Notes under the pieces: model-generated
Told to the model about the DNA's origin: nothing
What the model saw: only the letters and a program-made list of their open reading frames with translations
The model's database searches: none
Part shown: piece by piece, positions 18,293 to 26,390 of the stretch
Position numbering within the stretch: position 1 is the stretch's first letter
Layout: the number at the start of each line of letters is the position of its first letter
Assembly: GCF_020525925.1 (NCBI RefSeq)
Contig: NZ_CP084876.1
Coordinates: forward strand, 2,108,001 to 2,172,000
Source: Klebsiella quasipneumoniae subsp. quasipneumoniae
Lineage (GTDB): Bacteria; Pseudomonadota; Gammaproteobacteria; Enterobacterales; Enterobacteriaceae
Direction of reading: 5' to 3'
Length of the DNA: 64,000 nt
Made by a program: the position numbers and the translations under genes

Positions 18293-19525
18293 TCAGGTTG
18301 CCGCCAGTGGGCGGCAGATCGCCCGCAGGGCCACGGCGCTGCACAACGGAAACAGCGCCAGCAGAAGCCAGGGATAGACCGCCTGCGGCGAGGGGGTGAG
18401 CGCCTGGTCCAGCATAGGGCCGAGCAGCAAATTCCCGGCTAACACCGCGCAACCCCCCGCCGTGGCGAGCGCCCCGTAGTGGGCGCCCAGCGTCGACTCC
18501 TCGGCGAACAGCGGGATCAGATCCTTGGCTGAGGGCACCAGCAGCATCTGGCCGAGGGTGAGCAGCGTGACAAAGCAGGCCGACGGCAATAATCGCAGCC
18601 AGCCTTCGGCGGGCGACGAGGCGGCGAATAACGCCACGCTGACAAAAGAAGCCGACAGCAGCAGAAAGCCCACCGGCAGAATGCGCACGGCGCCAATACG
18701 TCGGGCGAAACGGGCGAGAGGAAGCTGCAGGGTAATAATCAATAGCGAGGCCAGCATAAAAAGCGGCGCCAGATCCTGCTCACGGCCGCCGGCGCGTTGG
18801 ATCTCCACCGGCAGGGCGAGGTAAAGCTGGTTATAGCTCAACAGCCATGAGCTGTAGGCGATAATAAACGCGACAAAGCGCGGCTGACGCAAAGGTGTCC
18901 ACCACGGCACCCGGCTGCGCGTTTGTGTCCGCTGCCCGTCGGCGGGCAGACAGAAAAAGAGCACCAGCAGCGCCAGAAGAAATAGCCCCGCGCCGGCGAG
19001 GGCGATATGCCGAAAGCCGATCCCGCTCAGCAGCCCTCCGGCCACCGGGCCGATAACCGCCCCCAGTTCACCGCACACTGCAAACAGCGCAAACCACTCG
19101 GCGCGGCTGCGTTTTCCGTTGGCCTGGCTGTGGGTACCGGTCCGCGCCAGCAGGGCCTCGATCGACGGGGAAAACAGCGCTCCGCCGACGCCGGTCAGGC
19201 AGGCGCCGAGGATAATAGACTCCAGCGTTGTGCCGCACGCCAGCAGCAGATAGCCGGCGACGCGAACCACGCAGCCGGCGAGGATGATCGCCTTAGCGCC
19301 ATAGCGGTCGGCCAGCGTCCCGCCGATGATAAACATGCCCTGCTGGGAGAAGGTGCGCAGCCCGAGGATCAGGCCGATAAGCCCGCCGGAGAGCAGCATC
19401 TCGTCGCGCAGGAAGAGGGCAAGGAAAGGGACGACCGCATAAAAGCCAATATTAAAAACGAACTGGCTTCCCAGTAAAACGGGAGGCCAGAGGGTCGCCG
19501 CAGGGCGCAGGGAGAAGAGAGGCAT
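18293..19525 (-). CDS. MFS transporter, last gene of iron-type ABC operon
   Basis: 410-residue major facilitator with about 12 membrane segments and the MFS loop motif GTLADRYGAKAIIL. It most resembles multidrug or siderophore exporters of the MdtH/EntS kind. The ATG at 19525 is preferred; the frame extends to a TTG at 19534. It follows the ATPase gene by about 11 bases, so it is the fourth gene of a substrate-binding/permease/ATPase/MFS operon with a Fur-like site. That context suggests export or handling of a metallophore (inference). Confidence 0.75.
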   Translation of the reverse strand: MPLFSLRPAATLWPPVLLGSQFVFNIGFYAVVPFLALFLRDEMLLSGGLIGLILGLRTFSQQGMFIIGGTLADRYGAKAIILAGCVVRVAGYLLLACGTTLESIILGACLTGVGGALFSPSIEALLARTGTHSQANGKRSRAEWFALFAVCGELGAVIGPVAGGLLSGIGFRHIALAGAGLFLLALLVLFFCLPADGQRTQTRSRVPWWTPLRQPRFVAFIIAYSSWLLSYNQLYLALPVEIQRAGGREQDLAPLFMLASLLIITLQLPLARFARRIGAVRILPVGFLLLSASFVSVALFAASSPAEGWLRLLPSACFVTLLTLGQMLLVPSAKDLIPLFAEESTLGAHYGALATAGGCAVLAGNLLLGPMLDQALTPSPQAVYPWLLLALFPLCSAVALRAICRPLAAT

Positions 19526-19536
19526 ATACGCCAAAC

Positions 19537-20298
19537 CTAAACGATGAAATGAATGTGCTTTTTACCGTGGTACGGGGAGATCTCGATTTTGGTTTTCACC
19601 CGGAAAACGTCCCACAGCAGCGCTTCGGACAAAATCTCCTCCGGCGTCCCGCTGGCGAGGATCTGCCCCTGCTGCATCACGATCAGCGAATCGCAGAACA
19701 TCGCGGCATGATTAAGATCGTGAATGGCCACAATGCTGGTCACCGGCAGCTCGCTGATCAACTGCATCAGCTGCATTTGATGGTGAATATCCAGATGGTT
19801 GGTGGGTTCATCCAGCAGGATCTCGCTCGGGTTCTGCGCCAGGGCGCGGGCGATATGCACCCGCTGCCGCTCGCCGCCGGAGAGGCTCAGCCATCCCTGG
19901 TCGCTTTTCTCCAGCATCGCCACCCGCTGCAGCGCGGCGGTGACCGCCTCGTCATCCTGAGCGCTCCAGTTTGAGAACGGCGAGTGATGCGGAATACGCC
20001 CCAGGCGCACGACGTCGCGCACCCGCATATTGGCCTCGGTCATGCCGTGTTGCTCGACGAACGCCACCCGGCGGGCGAGCTGCTTTTTCGCCATCCTGGC
20101 GATGTCCTGGCCGTCGAGGGTGACGCGACCCGCATCCGGGCGGCGCAGGCCCGCCAGAACCCGCAGCAGCGAGGATTTGCCGCAGCCGTTGGGCCCCAGC
20201 AGTCCCACCGTTTCGCCGCGCGACACCCGCAGCGAGACCGTGTTGACGATGACCTTTTTGCCTGCCTTCCAGGTGATATTTTCAGCGCAAATACTCAT
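19537..20298 (-). CDS. FecE-type ABC transporter ATPase
   Basis: About 253-residue ATP-binding protein of the iron-siderophore/cobalamin/haem importer class. It has Walker [10 protein letters not shown], signature [15 protein letters not shown], Walker [13 protein letters not shown] and switch His in AIHDLNHAA. Its ATG overlaps the stop of the permease gene (TGATG). Energises uptake through the FecCD-type permease encoded just upstream. Confidence 0.9.
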   Translation of the reverse strand: MSICAENITWKAGKKVIVNTVSLRVSRGETVGLLGPNGCGKSSLLRVLAGLRRPDAGRVTLDGQDIARMAKKQLARRVAFVEQHGMTEANMRVRDVVRLGRIPHHSPFSNWSAQDDEAVTAALQRVAMLEKSDQGWLSLSGGERQRVHIARALAQNPSEILLDEPTNHLDIHHQMQLMQLISELPVTSIVAIHDLNHAAMFCDSLIVMQQGQILASGTPEEILSEALLWDVFRVKTKIEISPYHGKKHIHFIV

Positions 20299-21335
20299 CA
20301 CTTATTCCTTGAGCGGTAGATAATCACGGCGAAGAAAGGCACCCCAACCAGAGCGGTCACCACCCCGACCGGCAGACTTTGCGGGGCAATCAGCAGGCGC
20401 GAGGCAATGTCCGCCAGCACCATCAGGATCGCCCCCGCCAGCGCGCTGGCGATCAGCAACGTCCGGTGCAACGGGCCAAAGAAGAAGCGCATCACGTGGG
20501 GCACCACCAGGCCGACAAAGCCGATCGAGCCGGCCATGCTGACGATGGTGGCGGTGATCACCGCCGCAGTAGTGAAGAGGATCAGGCGCACGCGCGGCAC
20601 GGCAATGCCCAGCGAAGCGGCGGCATCGTCGCCGAAGGTGAACGCGTCCAGCGCCCGGGCATACCACAGGCAGACCGCCAGGCCCGCGAGAACCACCACC
20701 AGGACCAGCTGGAATTCGGGCCAGCGGACGCCGCTGAAGCTGCCCAGCAGCCAGAACATCACATCGCGCGCCTGCTGCGCGCTGGCGGAGGTGCTGATGG
20801 TGTAGGCCGTGAGAGCGTTAAATAACTGCGAGGCGGCGACGCCCGCCAGGATGGTGCGCTCATTGCCGCCGCGCGCGCCGTTGGTCAGAAAGGCGACAAA
20901 GGCGAAGGCGGCGAAGGCTCCGGCAAACGCCCCGGCGGAGAGGGAGATCGCCCCGGCGCCAAGGCCCAGCACCACGATTGATACCGCGCCGGTGGAGGCC
21001 CCGGCGGAGACGCCGAGGACGTAGGGCTCCGCGAGGGCGTTCTTCAGGAGGCTTTGCAGCACGGCGCCGCAGATAGCCAGGCCGGCGCCGCAGCAGGCGG
21101 CGACCAGGGCGCGGCTGAGGCGGAAGTCCCAGATGACGCTCTCGTAGATACGATTGAGAGGCACCGCGGTTAAGCCGGTTTTATTGCTGATAGCGTAAAA
21201 GACGTTGTGCAGCGGGATGGGCAGTTCGCCAACGCTGACGCCTACCGCTATCACCAGCGCCAGCGCGAACACTGCCACGACGCACCAGCCGGTGAGCAGC
21301 ATGCTGCGGCGCGTCTGAAGCACTGCGACGCTCAT
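20298..21335 (-). CDS. FecCD-family iron-type ABC permease
   Basis: 345-residue inner-membrane permease with about ten helices. Family signatures are RLSRALVAACCGAGLAICGA followed by VLQSLLKNALAEPYVLGVSAG, and GSIGFVGLVVPHVMRF. Overlaps its neighbours by one base on both sides (TGATG), so the ABC genes form one tight transcript. The substrate is probably a ferric siderophore or similar chelate (inference from the binding protein and the Fur-like site). Confidence 0.9.
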   Translation of the reverse strand: MSVAVLQTRRSMLLTGWCVVAVFALALVIAVGVSVGELPIPLHNVFYAISNKTGLTAVPLNRIYESVIWDFRLSRALVAACCGAGLAICGAVLQSLLKNALAEPYVLGVSAGASTGAVSIVVLGLGAGAISLSAGAFAGAFAAFAFVAFLTNGARGGNERTILAGVAASQLFNALTAYTISTSASAQQARDVMFWLLGSFSGVRWPEFQLVLVVVLAGLAVCLWYARALDAFTFGDDAAASLGIAVPRVRLILFTTAAVITATIVSMAGSIGFVGLVVPHVMRFFFGPLHRTLLIASALAGAILMVLADIASRLLIAPQSLPVGVVTALVGVPFFAVIIYRSRNK

Positions 21336-22333
21336 CAGTTAAGCCCCATTTTTCTCAGCTGTTCGCCCACCTGTTCCGCGCCGTAGAGGGTGCGGATGGT
21401 CGGATTCATCGCCTGGCCGTCCATCACCACGATATGGCCTTTTTTCACTGCCTCCAGCTGGCTGACGGCGGGATCGCTTTTGAGGAATTTGATCTTCTCC
21501 TCGGCCTTATCCAGCGCCCAGCGGTTACGATCCAGGCTTGAGACCACGATCACGTCCGGGTTGGCGGCAATGATGCTCTCCCAGCTCACCGTGGGCCATT
21601 CGGTCTCGGCGGTAATGGCGTTATGTCCGCCCAGCACGCTGGCGATAAAGCCGGAGGCGCTGTTTTTGCCGCCGACATAGGCATCGGCCGACGGCGAGGC
21701 GCTGGAGAACCAGAAGACGAAGGAGAGATCTTTTTTGCTTTTACCGAACTCCTGACGCAGGTCGGCTTCACGTTTTTTGAAATCGGCGATCAGCGCCTGG
21801 CCACGATCTTCCACGTTGAAAATGCGGGCAAAATCGCTAATTTCCTGATACAGCCAGGTCATGTCCCACAGCTTCTGCCGGCTGCCGTACATATCGCCGG
21901 TAGCCTTTTGGGTGGCGCACATCCCCGGCGACACGTAGCTGTTCACGCCGACGGTCGCGAGATCTTCACGCTTGGCGACTTTGCTTTCTGGCCCCAGCAG
22001 CAGCGGCAACTGGGCGGGAACGAAATCGGGATTTTGCGCCAGTACGGATTCCAGGCTCGGGATTTCCACCGTCAGGGTTTTAATCTTCGCGTTTTGCTCA
22101 GCCAGCTGCGGTAATACCCTGGTCGGCCAGAAGGCGCTGGCCACCACCTGCTTTTGCAGCCCAAGCAGCAGCAGGATTTCGACCGTATTTTGCCCCAGCG
22201 CGACCACGCGCTCCGGCGGCCGGGTGAAGGTCTCCTGATAGCCACAGTTTTCAATCGTCAGGGGGTAGGTTGTTGCCAGCGCGGAACTGACGGCGGTGAA
22301 CATCAAGCCTAACGCGCAGAGGACCTTCTTCAT
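21335..22333 (-). CDS. Periplasmic binding protein of iron-type ABC importer
   Basis: 332-residue class III (FecB/BtuF-type) substrate-binding protein. It has a cleavable signal peptide (MKKVLCALGLMFTAVSSALA), an N-lobe RVVALGQNTVEILLLLGL, a conserved central helix and a C-lobe VVSSLDRNRWALDKAEEKI. No lipobox is seen, so it is soluble in the periplasm. First gene of the four-gene operon. A Fur-type site lies 53-71 bases upstream of its start. Confidence 0.88.
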   Translation of the reverse strand: MKKVLCALGLMFTAVSSALATTYPLTIENCGYQETFTRPPERVVALGQNTVEILLLLGLQKQVVASAFWPTRVLPQLAEQNAKIKTLTVEIPSLESVLAQNPDFVPAQLPLLLGPESKVAKREDLATVGVNSYVSPGMCATQKATGDMYGSRQKLWDMTWLYQEISDFARIFNVEDRGQALIADFKKREADLRQEFGKSKKDLSFVFWFSSASPSADAYVGGKNSASGFIASVLGGHNAITAETEWPTVSWESIIAANPDVIVVSSLDRNRWALDKAEEKIKFLKSDPAVSQLEAVKKGHIVVMDGQAMNPTIRTLYGAEQVGEQLRKMGLN

Positions 22334-22385
22334 TAAACGCTATCCTTGTAAACAGGCGAGTGGATGACCAGCAAATGGAAGTAAT

Positions 22386-22404
22386 GCAAATGAAACTCAT
22401 TATT
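22386..22404. promoter_or_regulatory. Probable Fur box of the ABC/MFS operon
   Basis: GCAAATGAAACTCATTATT matches the 19-base Fur consensus at 14 positions by eye and sits upstream of the binding-protein gene. Iron repression is inferred. Confidence 0.6.
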
Positions 22405-22490
22405 GAGGCGGGGTTTTATACAATGCCGTATTTACAGTGTCAATGAGTGACTATTTCAGCAGGGAAGGAGTTACCCGCGAGGCGGGTGGC

Positions 22491-23402
22491 TCAGCGCGCC
22501 AGTGGGCCGCGAATATACGCCTGCAACCCCTCGGCGAGGAAATCAAATACTCGCTTACAGGCGGGGCTATGGCGCAGGTCCTCATGCATCACCAGCCAGG
22601 TCTCGAGATACAGAGAAAAGTCGGCCGCCAGCACTCGCCGCAGGGGAATGATGCCGTCGGCAAGGGGCGCCTGGCAGATGCCGATCCCCGCCCCGGCGCG
22701 GATCAGGCTCAGCTGGGCGAGGTCGCTATCGGTGCGCATCGCGAAGGCCTCGCGCTGGAAACGGGGGTAGCGCTCAAGCGCCCGGCGAACGAGGGGCGTG
22801 GCGCTGTCGAAACCAATCAGCGCGTGACCGTCAAGCTCCTCAGGCGTAGCGGGCCGACCCCGGCGGGTCAGATAGGCATCGGCGGCATGCAGCCCGAGCT
22901 CGATCCTGCCGAGACGCCGCGCGATAAGCTGCTCCTGCTGCGGAGCGACCATCCGCACCGCGATATCCGCCTCCCGGTGAAGCAGATCCTGAAACCGATT
23001 GGAGAGCATCAGTTCGATGACGATATTCGGGCACGCCTGCCTGAGCCGGGCAATCAGCGGCGGCAGCACCTCGGCGCCGACCACCTCGCTGGCGGCCACG
23101 CGCACCACGCCACGCAGATCGGTTCTGTCGCGACTAAAGTTGGCCGCCGTGCGTGCCAGCGCCCGGGCGGTGTTGGCCATCGCCTCGGCGTGCACCCGCA
23201 GCGCCAGCGCCGCGTCGGTCGCCAGCAGGCCGGTCTGCGAACGGGTAAATAAGGCCTGGCCGAGGGCGGCTTCCAGCCCGGCGATATGGCGTCCCGCCGT
23301 CGGCTGGGTGATGTTCAAAGTGCGCGATGCGCCCGATAAAGAGCCTTCCTGCAGGACGGCGAGAAAGGTTCGGTACCACTCCCAGGGAATAGAGGTATTC
23401 AT
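22491..23402 (-). CDS. LysR-family transcriptional regulator
   Basis: 303-residue LysR-type regulator. The N-terminal winged helix-turn-helix is WEWYRTFLAVLQEGSLSGAS followed by RTLNITQPTAGRHIAGLEAAL; the C-terminal part is a periplasmic-binding-like effector domain (about 90-295). The ATG at 23402 is chosen because it gives the canonical LysR N-terminus; the open frame runs 113 codons further but lacks support. It is divergent from the epimerase gene, which it probably controls. A short GC hairpin (22471-22485) follows its stop. Confidence 0.9.
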   Translation of the reverse strand: MNTSIPWEWYRTFLAVLQEGSLSGASRTLNITQPTAGRHIAGLEAALGQALFTRSQTGLLATDAALALRVHAEAMANTARALARTAANFSRDRTDLRGVVRVAASEVVGAEVLPPLIARLRQACPNIVIELMLSNRFQDLLHREADIAVRMVAPQQEQLIARRLGRIELGLHAADAYLTRRGRPATPEELDGHALIGFDSATPLVRRALERYPRFQREAFAMRTDSDLAQLSLIRAGAGIGICQAPLADGIIPLRRVLAADFSLYLETWLVMHEDLRHSPACKRVFDFLAEGLQAYIRGPLAR

Positions 23403-23498
23403 ACAAAAATGTATAGCCGCTCGATGATGATATGCAATTTCATTTGATATGAGCCGCAGGTAGGCTGTCAAGCATCCATTAGCGAACGGGGAAAGACG

Positions 23499-24494
23499 AT
23501 GAACAGCAGCGGCAAGGTCCTTATTCTGGGAGCAAGCGGGGGCATAGGCGGGGAAGTGGCCCGCCGGCTGGCGGCGGACAACTGGCAGGTTCGGGCGCTG
23601 AAGCGCGGCGCCCAGGTGCGCAGCCGCGAAGAGGGGATGCAGTGGATAGCCGGCGACGCGCTGGATGCCGGGCAGGTGGCGGCGGCTGCTGCCGGTTGCG
23701 ACGTGATCGTCCATGCGGTCAATCCGCCGGGATACCGGCACTGGCGGAAACAGGTACTGCCTATGCTGCGCAACACCCTGCAGGCCGCCGAACAGCAGCG
23801 GGCGTTAGTTGTCCTGCCCGGCACGGTCTATAACTATGGACCGGATGCCTTTCCGCTGATTGCGGAAGAGGCCGCACAACAGCCGGTGACCCGCAAAGGC
23901 GCTATCCGGGTGGAGATGGAGCAGGCGCTGGAGGATTATGTGCAGCGCGGCGGCCGGGCGTTGATTGTCCGGGCGGGGGATTTTTTTGGTCCGCGCGCCG
24001 GGAATAGCTGGTTTTCCCAGGGGCTGATCAGGCCCGGTCAGCTTCCCGGCGTCATTCGCCGCCCGGGGGCGATCGGCGTGGGGCACCAGTGGGCCTGGCT
24101 GCCCGACGTCGCCGCCACCATCGCCGCGCTGCTGGCCCGCAGGCATGAGCTTGAGCCGTTTGCCCGCTTCCATATGCAGGGCCACTGGGACCCGGACGGC
24201 AGCGAAATGAGCCAGGCGATCCAGCGGGTGGTCGCCCACTATGGCGGCAGAGCGGTAGTGAAGTCCTTTCCCTGGTGGCTGGTGAAGCTGGCGGCGCCCT
24301 TCAACGCCACCCTGCGCGAAATGGTCGAGATGCACTATCTCTGGCGTCTGCCGGTACGCCTGCGCAACGATAAGCTGGTGGCCTTTTTAGGCGCGGAGCC
24401 GCATACCCCGCTCGATCGTGCCGTACATATGACGCTGCAAGGCCTGGGCTGTCTGCCCGCCGGCGCGATAAATAATGAGGCGCGTGAGGCGTAA
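23499..24494 (+). CDS. NAD(P)-dependent epimerase/dehydratase-like protein
   Basis: 331-residue extended short-chain dehydrogenase/NAD-epimerase with the Rossmann motif GASGGIGGEVARRL at residues 11-24. The usual YxxxK catalytic pair is not obvious: NYGPDAFPL is followed by a Lys about 30 residues later (VTRKGAIR). Atypical SDRs of this type may be reductases or regulators. Cytoplasmic. Divergent from a LysR regulator with 96 bases between. The substrate is unknown. Confidence 0.75.
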   Translation: MNSSGKVLILGASGGIGGEVARRLAADNWQVRALKRGAQVRSREEGMQWIAGDALDAGQVAAAAAGCDVIVHAVNPPGYRHWRKQVLPMLRNTLQAAEQQRALVVLPGTVYNYGPDAFPLIAEEAAQQPVTRKGAIRVEMEQALEDYVQRGGRALIVRAGDFFGPRAGNSWFSQGLIRPGQLPGVIRRPGAIGVGHQWAWLPDVAATIAALLARRHELEPFARFHMQGHWDPDGSEMSQAIQRVVAHYGGRAVVKSFPWWLVKLAAPFNATLREMVEMHYLWRLPVRLRNDKLVAFLGAEPHTPLDRAVHMTLQGLGCLPAGAINNEAREA

Positions 24495-24591
24495 CGCGGC
24501 GAGAGAGAGGATCAGAGCGGGGCGTTATTGTGACCAAATCATAAAAACGTCACTCGTTGTCAAACGATAGCGATCGCATTAAGCTAAACAA

Positions 24592-25206
24592 ATGACGAAA
24601 AATACCCCCACCCCAGCAAGCCGTGGTCCCCTTGACCACAGCGTTCGCGACCAGATTCTTGACGCGGCCATGGCGCACTTTAGTCGCTATGGCTATGAAA
24701 AGACCACGGTCACCGATCTCGCCAAAGCAATAGGCTTTTCCAAAGCCTATATCTACAAGTTTTTCGACTCCAAGCAGGCGATTGGCGAGGCAATCTGCGC
24801 CAGCCGGCTGGAGAAGATCATGGTGGCGGTCAGCGAGGCCATCGCCGATGCCCCCTCCGCCAGCGAAAAGCTGCGCCGCCTCTTCCGGGCGCTGACCGAG
24901 GCCGGCAGTGAACTGTTTTTCGAGGATCGCAAACTGTACGACATCGCCGCCGTCGCGGCGCGCGATAAATGGCCCTCAACGGAGCAGTATGCCGGTCATC
25001 TGCAGCAGCTGATTGGTCAAATTCTTGTCGAAGGCCGCCAGGCGGGCGAGTTCGAGCGCAAAACTCCGCTGGATGAGGCGACCCTGGCGGTCTATATGGT
25101 GATGTGTCCTTTCATCAACCCGGTGCAGCTGCAATACAATCTCGACACCGCGCCTACCGCGGCGGTGCTGCTTGCCTCCCTCATCCTGAGAAGTCTCTCC
25201 CCCTGA
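24592..25206 (+). CDS. TetR-family repressor of RND efflux genes
   Basis: 204-residue TetR regulator with an N-terminal HTH (ILDAAMAHFSRYGYEKTTVT, DLAKAIGFSKAYIYKFFDSK) and a C-terminal ligand domain. ATG at 24592. It precedes an adaptor/RND pair on the same strand. A palindrome just after its stop (25209-25234) is a likely binding site for it. Confidence 0.9.
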   Translation: MTKNTPTPASRGPLDHSVRDQILDAAMAHFSRYGYEKTTVTDLAKAIGFSKAYIYKFFDSKQAIGEAICASRLEKIMVAVSEAIADAPSASEKLRRLFRALTEAGSELFFEDRKLYDIAAVAARDKWPSTEQYAGHLQQLIGQILVEGRQAGEFERKTPLDEATLAVYMVMCPFINPVQLQYNLDTAPTAAVLLASLILRSLSP

Positions 25207-25208
25207 TT

Positions 25209-25234
25209 AGTGACTATTGACTTTATTGGTCACT
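25209..25234. promoter_or_regulatory. Putative TetR operator/promoter of the RND pair
   Basis: Inverted half-sites AGTGAC (25209-25214) and GTCACT (25229-25234) flank TTGACT, which could serve as a -35 element with GAGAAT 17 bases downstream as -10. Lies between the TetR gene and the adaptor gene. Confidence 0.45.
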
Positions 25235-25280
25235 CGTCTGAGAATGCGCTCACCAACCGGTCTTTTCATTAAGGTGACCC

Positions 25281-26390
25281 ATGCTCAGGCTCAACGCCGT
25301 CCATTTTGCCGTCTGCCTCCTGCCGTTGGCCCTCACGGGCTGCGGCGAACCTGCCGACCATGACGATCCCCGCACGCGGCCGCCGCTGGTGCGGGTGGCC
25401 ACCGTCGAGCGCGCGGAGGCCAGCTCGCGAGTCTTTACCGGCGTGGTGGTGGCTCGTACCCAAAGCGACCTCGGCTTCAGGGTGGCGGGAAAAGTCCTTG
25501 AACGGCTGGTAGAGACCGGGCAGAGCGTCCGGCGCGGTCAACTGCTGTTGCGCCTGGATCCGGCTGATCTTGCCCTGCAGGCGCAGTCCCAACAGCGGGC
25601 GGTCGACGCCGCGCGGGCACGAGCCAAAAAGGCGGCTAACGATCTTGCCCGCTATCGCGGCCTGGTGGCCAGCGGCGCCGTCTCGGCGGCGGAGTTCGAT
25701 CAGATCAACGCGGCGGCAGAGGCGGCGAGAGCCGACCTCAGCGCGGCCCAGGCGCAGGCAAACGTGGCGCAAAACGCCACCGGCTATGCCGGACTGCTGG
25801 CGGATGCTGACGGCGTGGTGGTGGAAACGCTCGCCGAGCCGGGGCAGGTGGTCAGCGCCGGGCAGGTGGTGATCCGCCTGGCGCGAGCGGGGCAGCGCGA
25901 AGCGCGGGTGCAGCTTCCGGAGACGCTGCGCCCGGCGGTCGGCAGCGAGGCGCTGGCGACACGCTATGGCAGCGAATCTCAGCCGGTCACCGCAACCATG
26001 CGCCTGCTTTCGGACGCAGCTGACGCCGCCACCCGCACCTTTGAAGCGCGCTATGTGCTGAACGGCGCGCTGGCGAACGCCCCGCTGGGGTCTACCGTAA
26101 CCCTGCGCATCGGCAACGACCAGGGGCCAGGCGAGGTGCTGGAGGTGCCCCTGGCGTCAGTCTACGATCCGGGCAACGGCCCTGGCGTCTGGCGCGTTGC
26201 CTCCCGCCCGGCCACCGTCTCCTGGCAACCGGTGACGGTGGTCGGCCTGAATGATGAAACGGCGCGAGTGACCGGTCCGCTGAAGCCCGGGGAGCCGATC
26301 GTCGCTCTGGGCGCCCATCTTCTGCACCAGGGCGAGGCGGTGCGGCTGGCGGAACGACGCGAGCATACTGCCGCCGGGAGCCAGCCATGA
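25281..26390 (+). CDS. RND efflux periplasmic adaptor lipoprotein
   Basis: 369-residue membrane-fusion protein with a lipobox (LALTGCGEP, lipidated Cys about 22). Then come a lipoyl/barrel-sandwich domain (SDLGFRVAGKVLERLVETGQ, SVRRGQLLLRLDPADL), a coiled-coil hairpin (about 95-155, alanine-rich) and beta-barrel/MP domains. It links the inner-membrane pump to an outer-membrane channel. No outer-membrane factor gene is adjacent, so TolC is the likely partner. Its stop overlaps the pump gene start by four bases. Confidence 0.9.
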   Translation: MLRLNAVHFAVCLLPLALTGCGEPADHDDPRTRPPLVRVATVERAEASSRVFTGVVVARTQSDLGFRVAGKVLERLVETGQSVRRGQLLLRLDPADLALQAQSQQRAVDAARARAKKAANDLARYRGLVASGAVSAAEFDQINAAAEAARADLSAAQAQANVAQNATGYAGLLADADGVVVETLAEPGQVVSAGQVVIRLARAGQREARVQLPETLRPAVGSEALATRYGSESQPVTATMRLLSDAADAATRTFEARYVLNGALANAPLGSTVTLRIGNDQGPGEVLEVPLASVYDPGNGPGVWRVASRPATVSWQPVTVVGLNDETARVTGPLKPGEPIVALGAHLLHQGEAVRLAERREHTAAGSQP

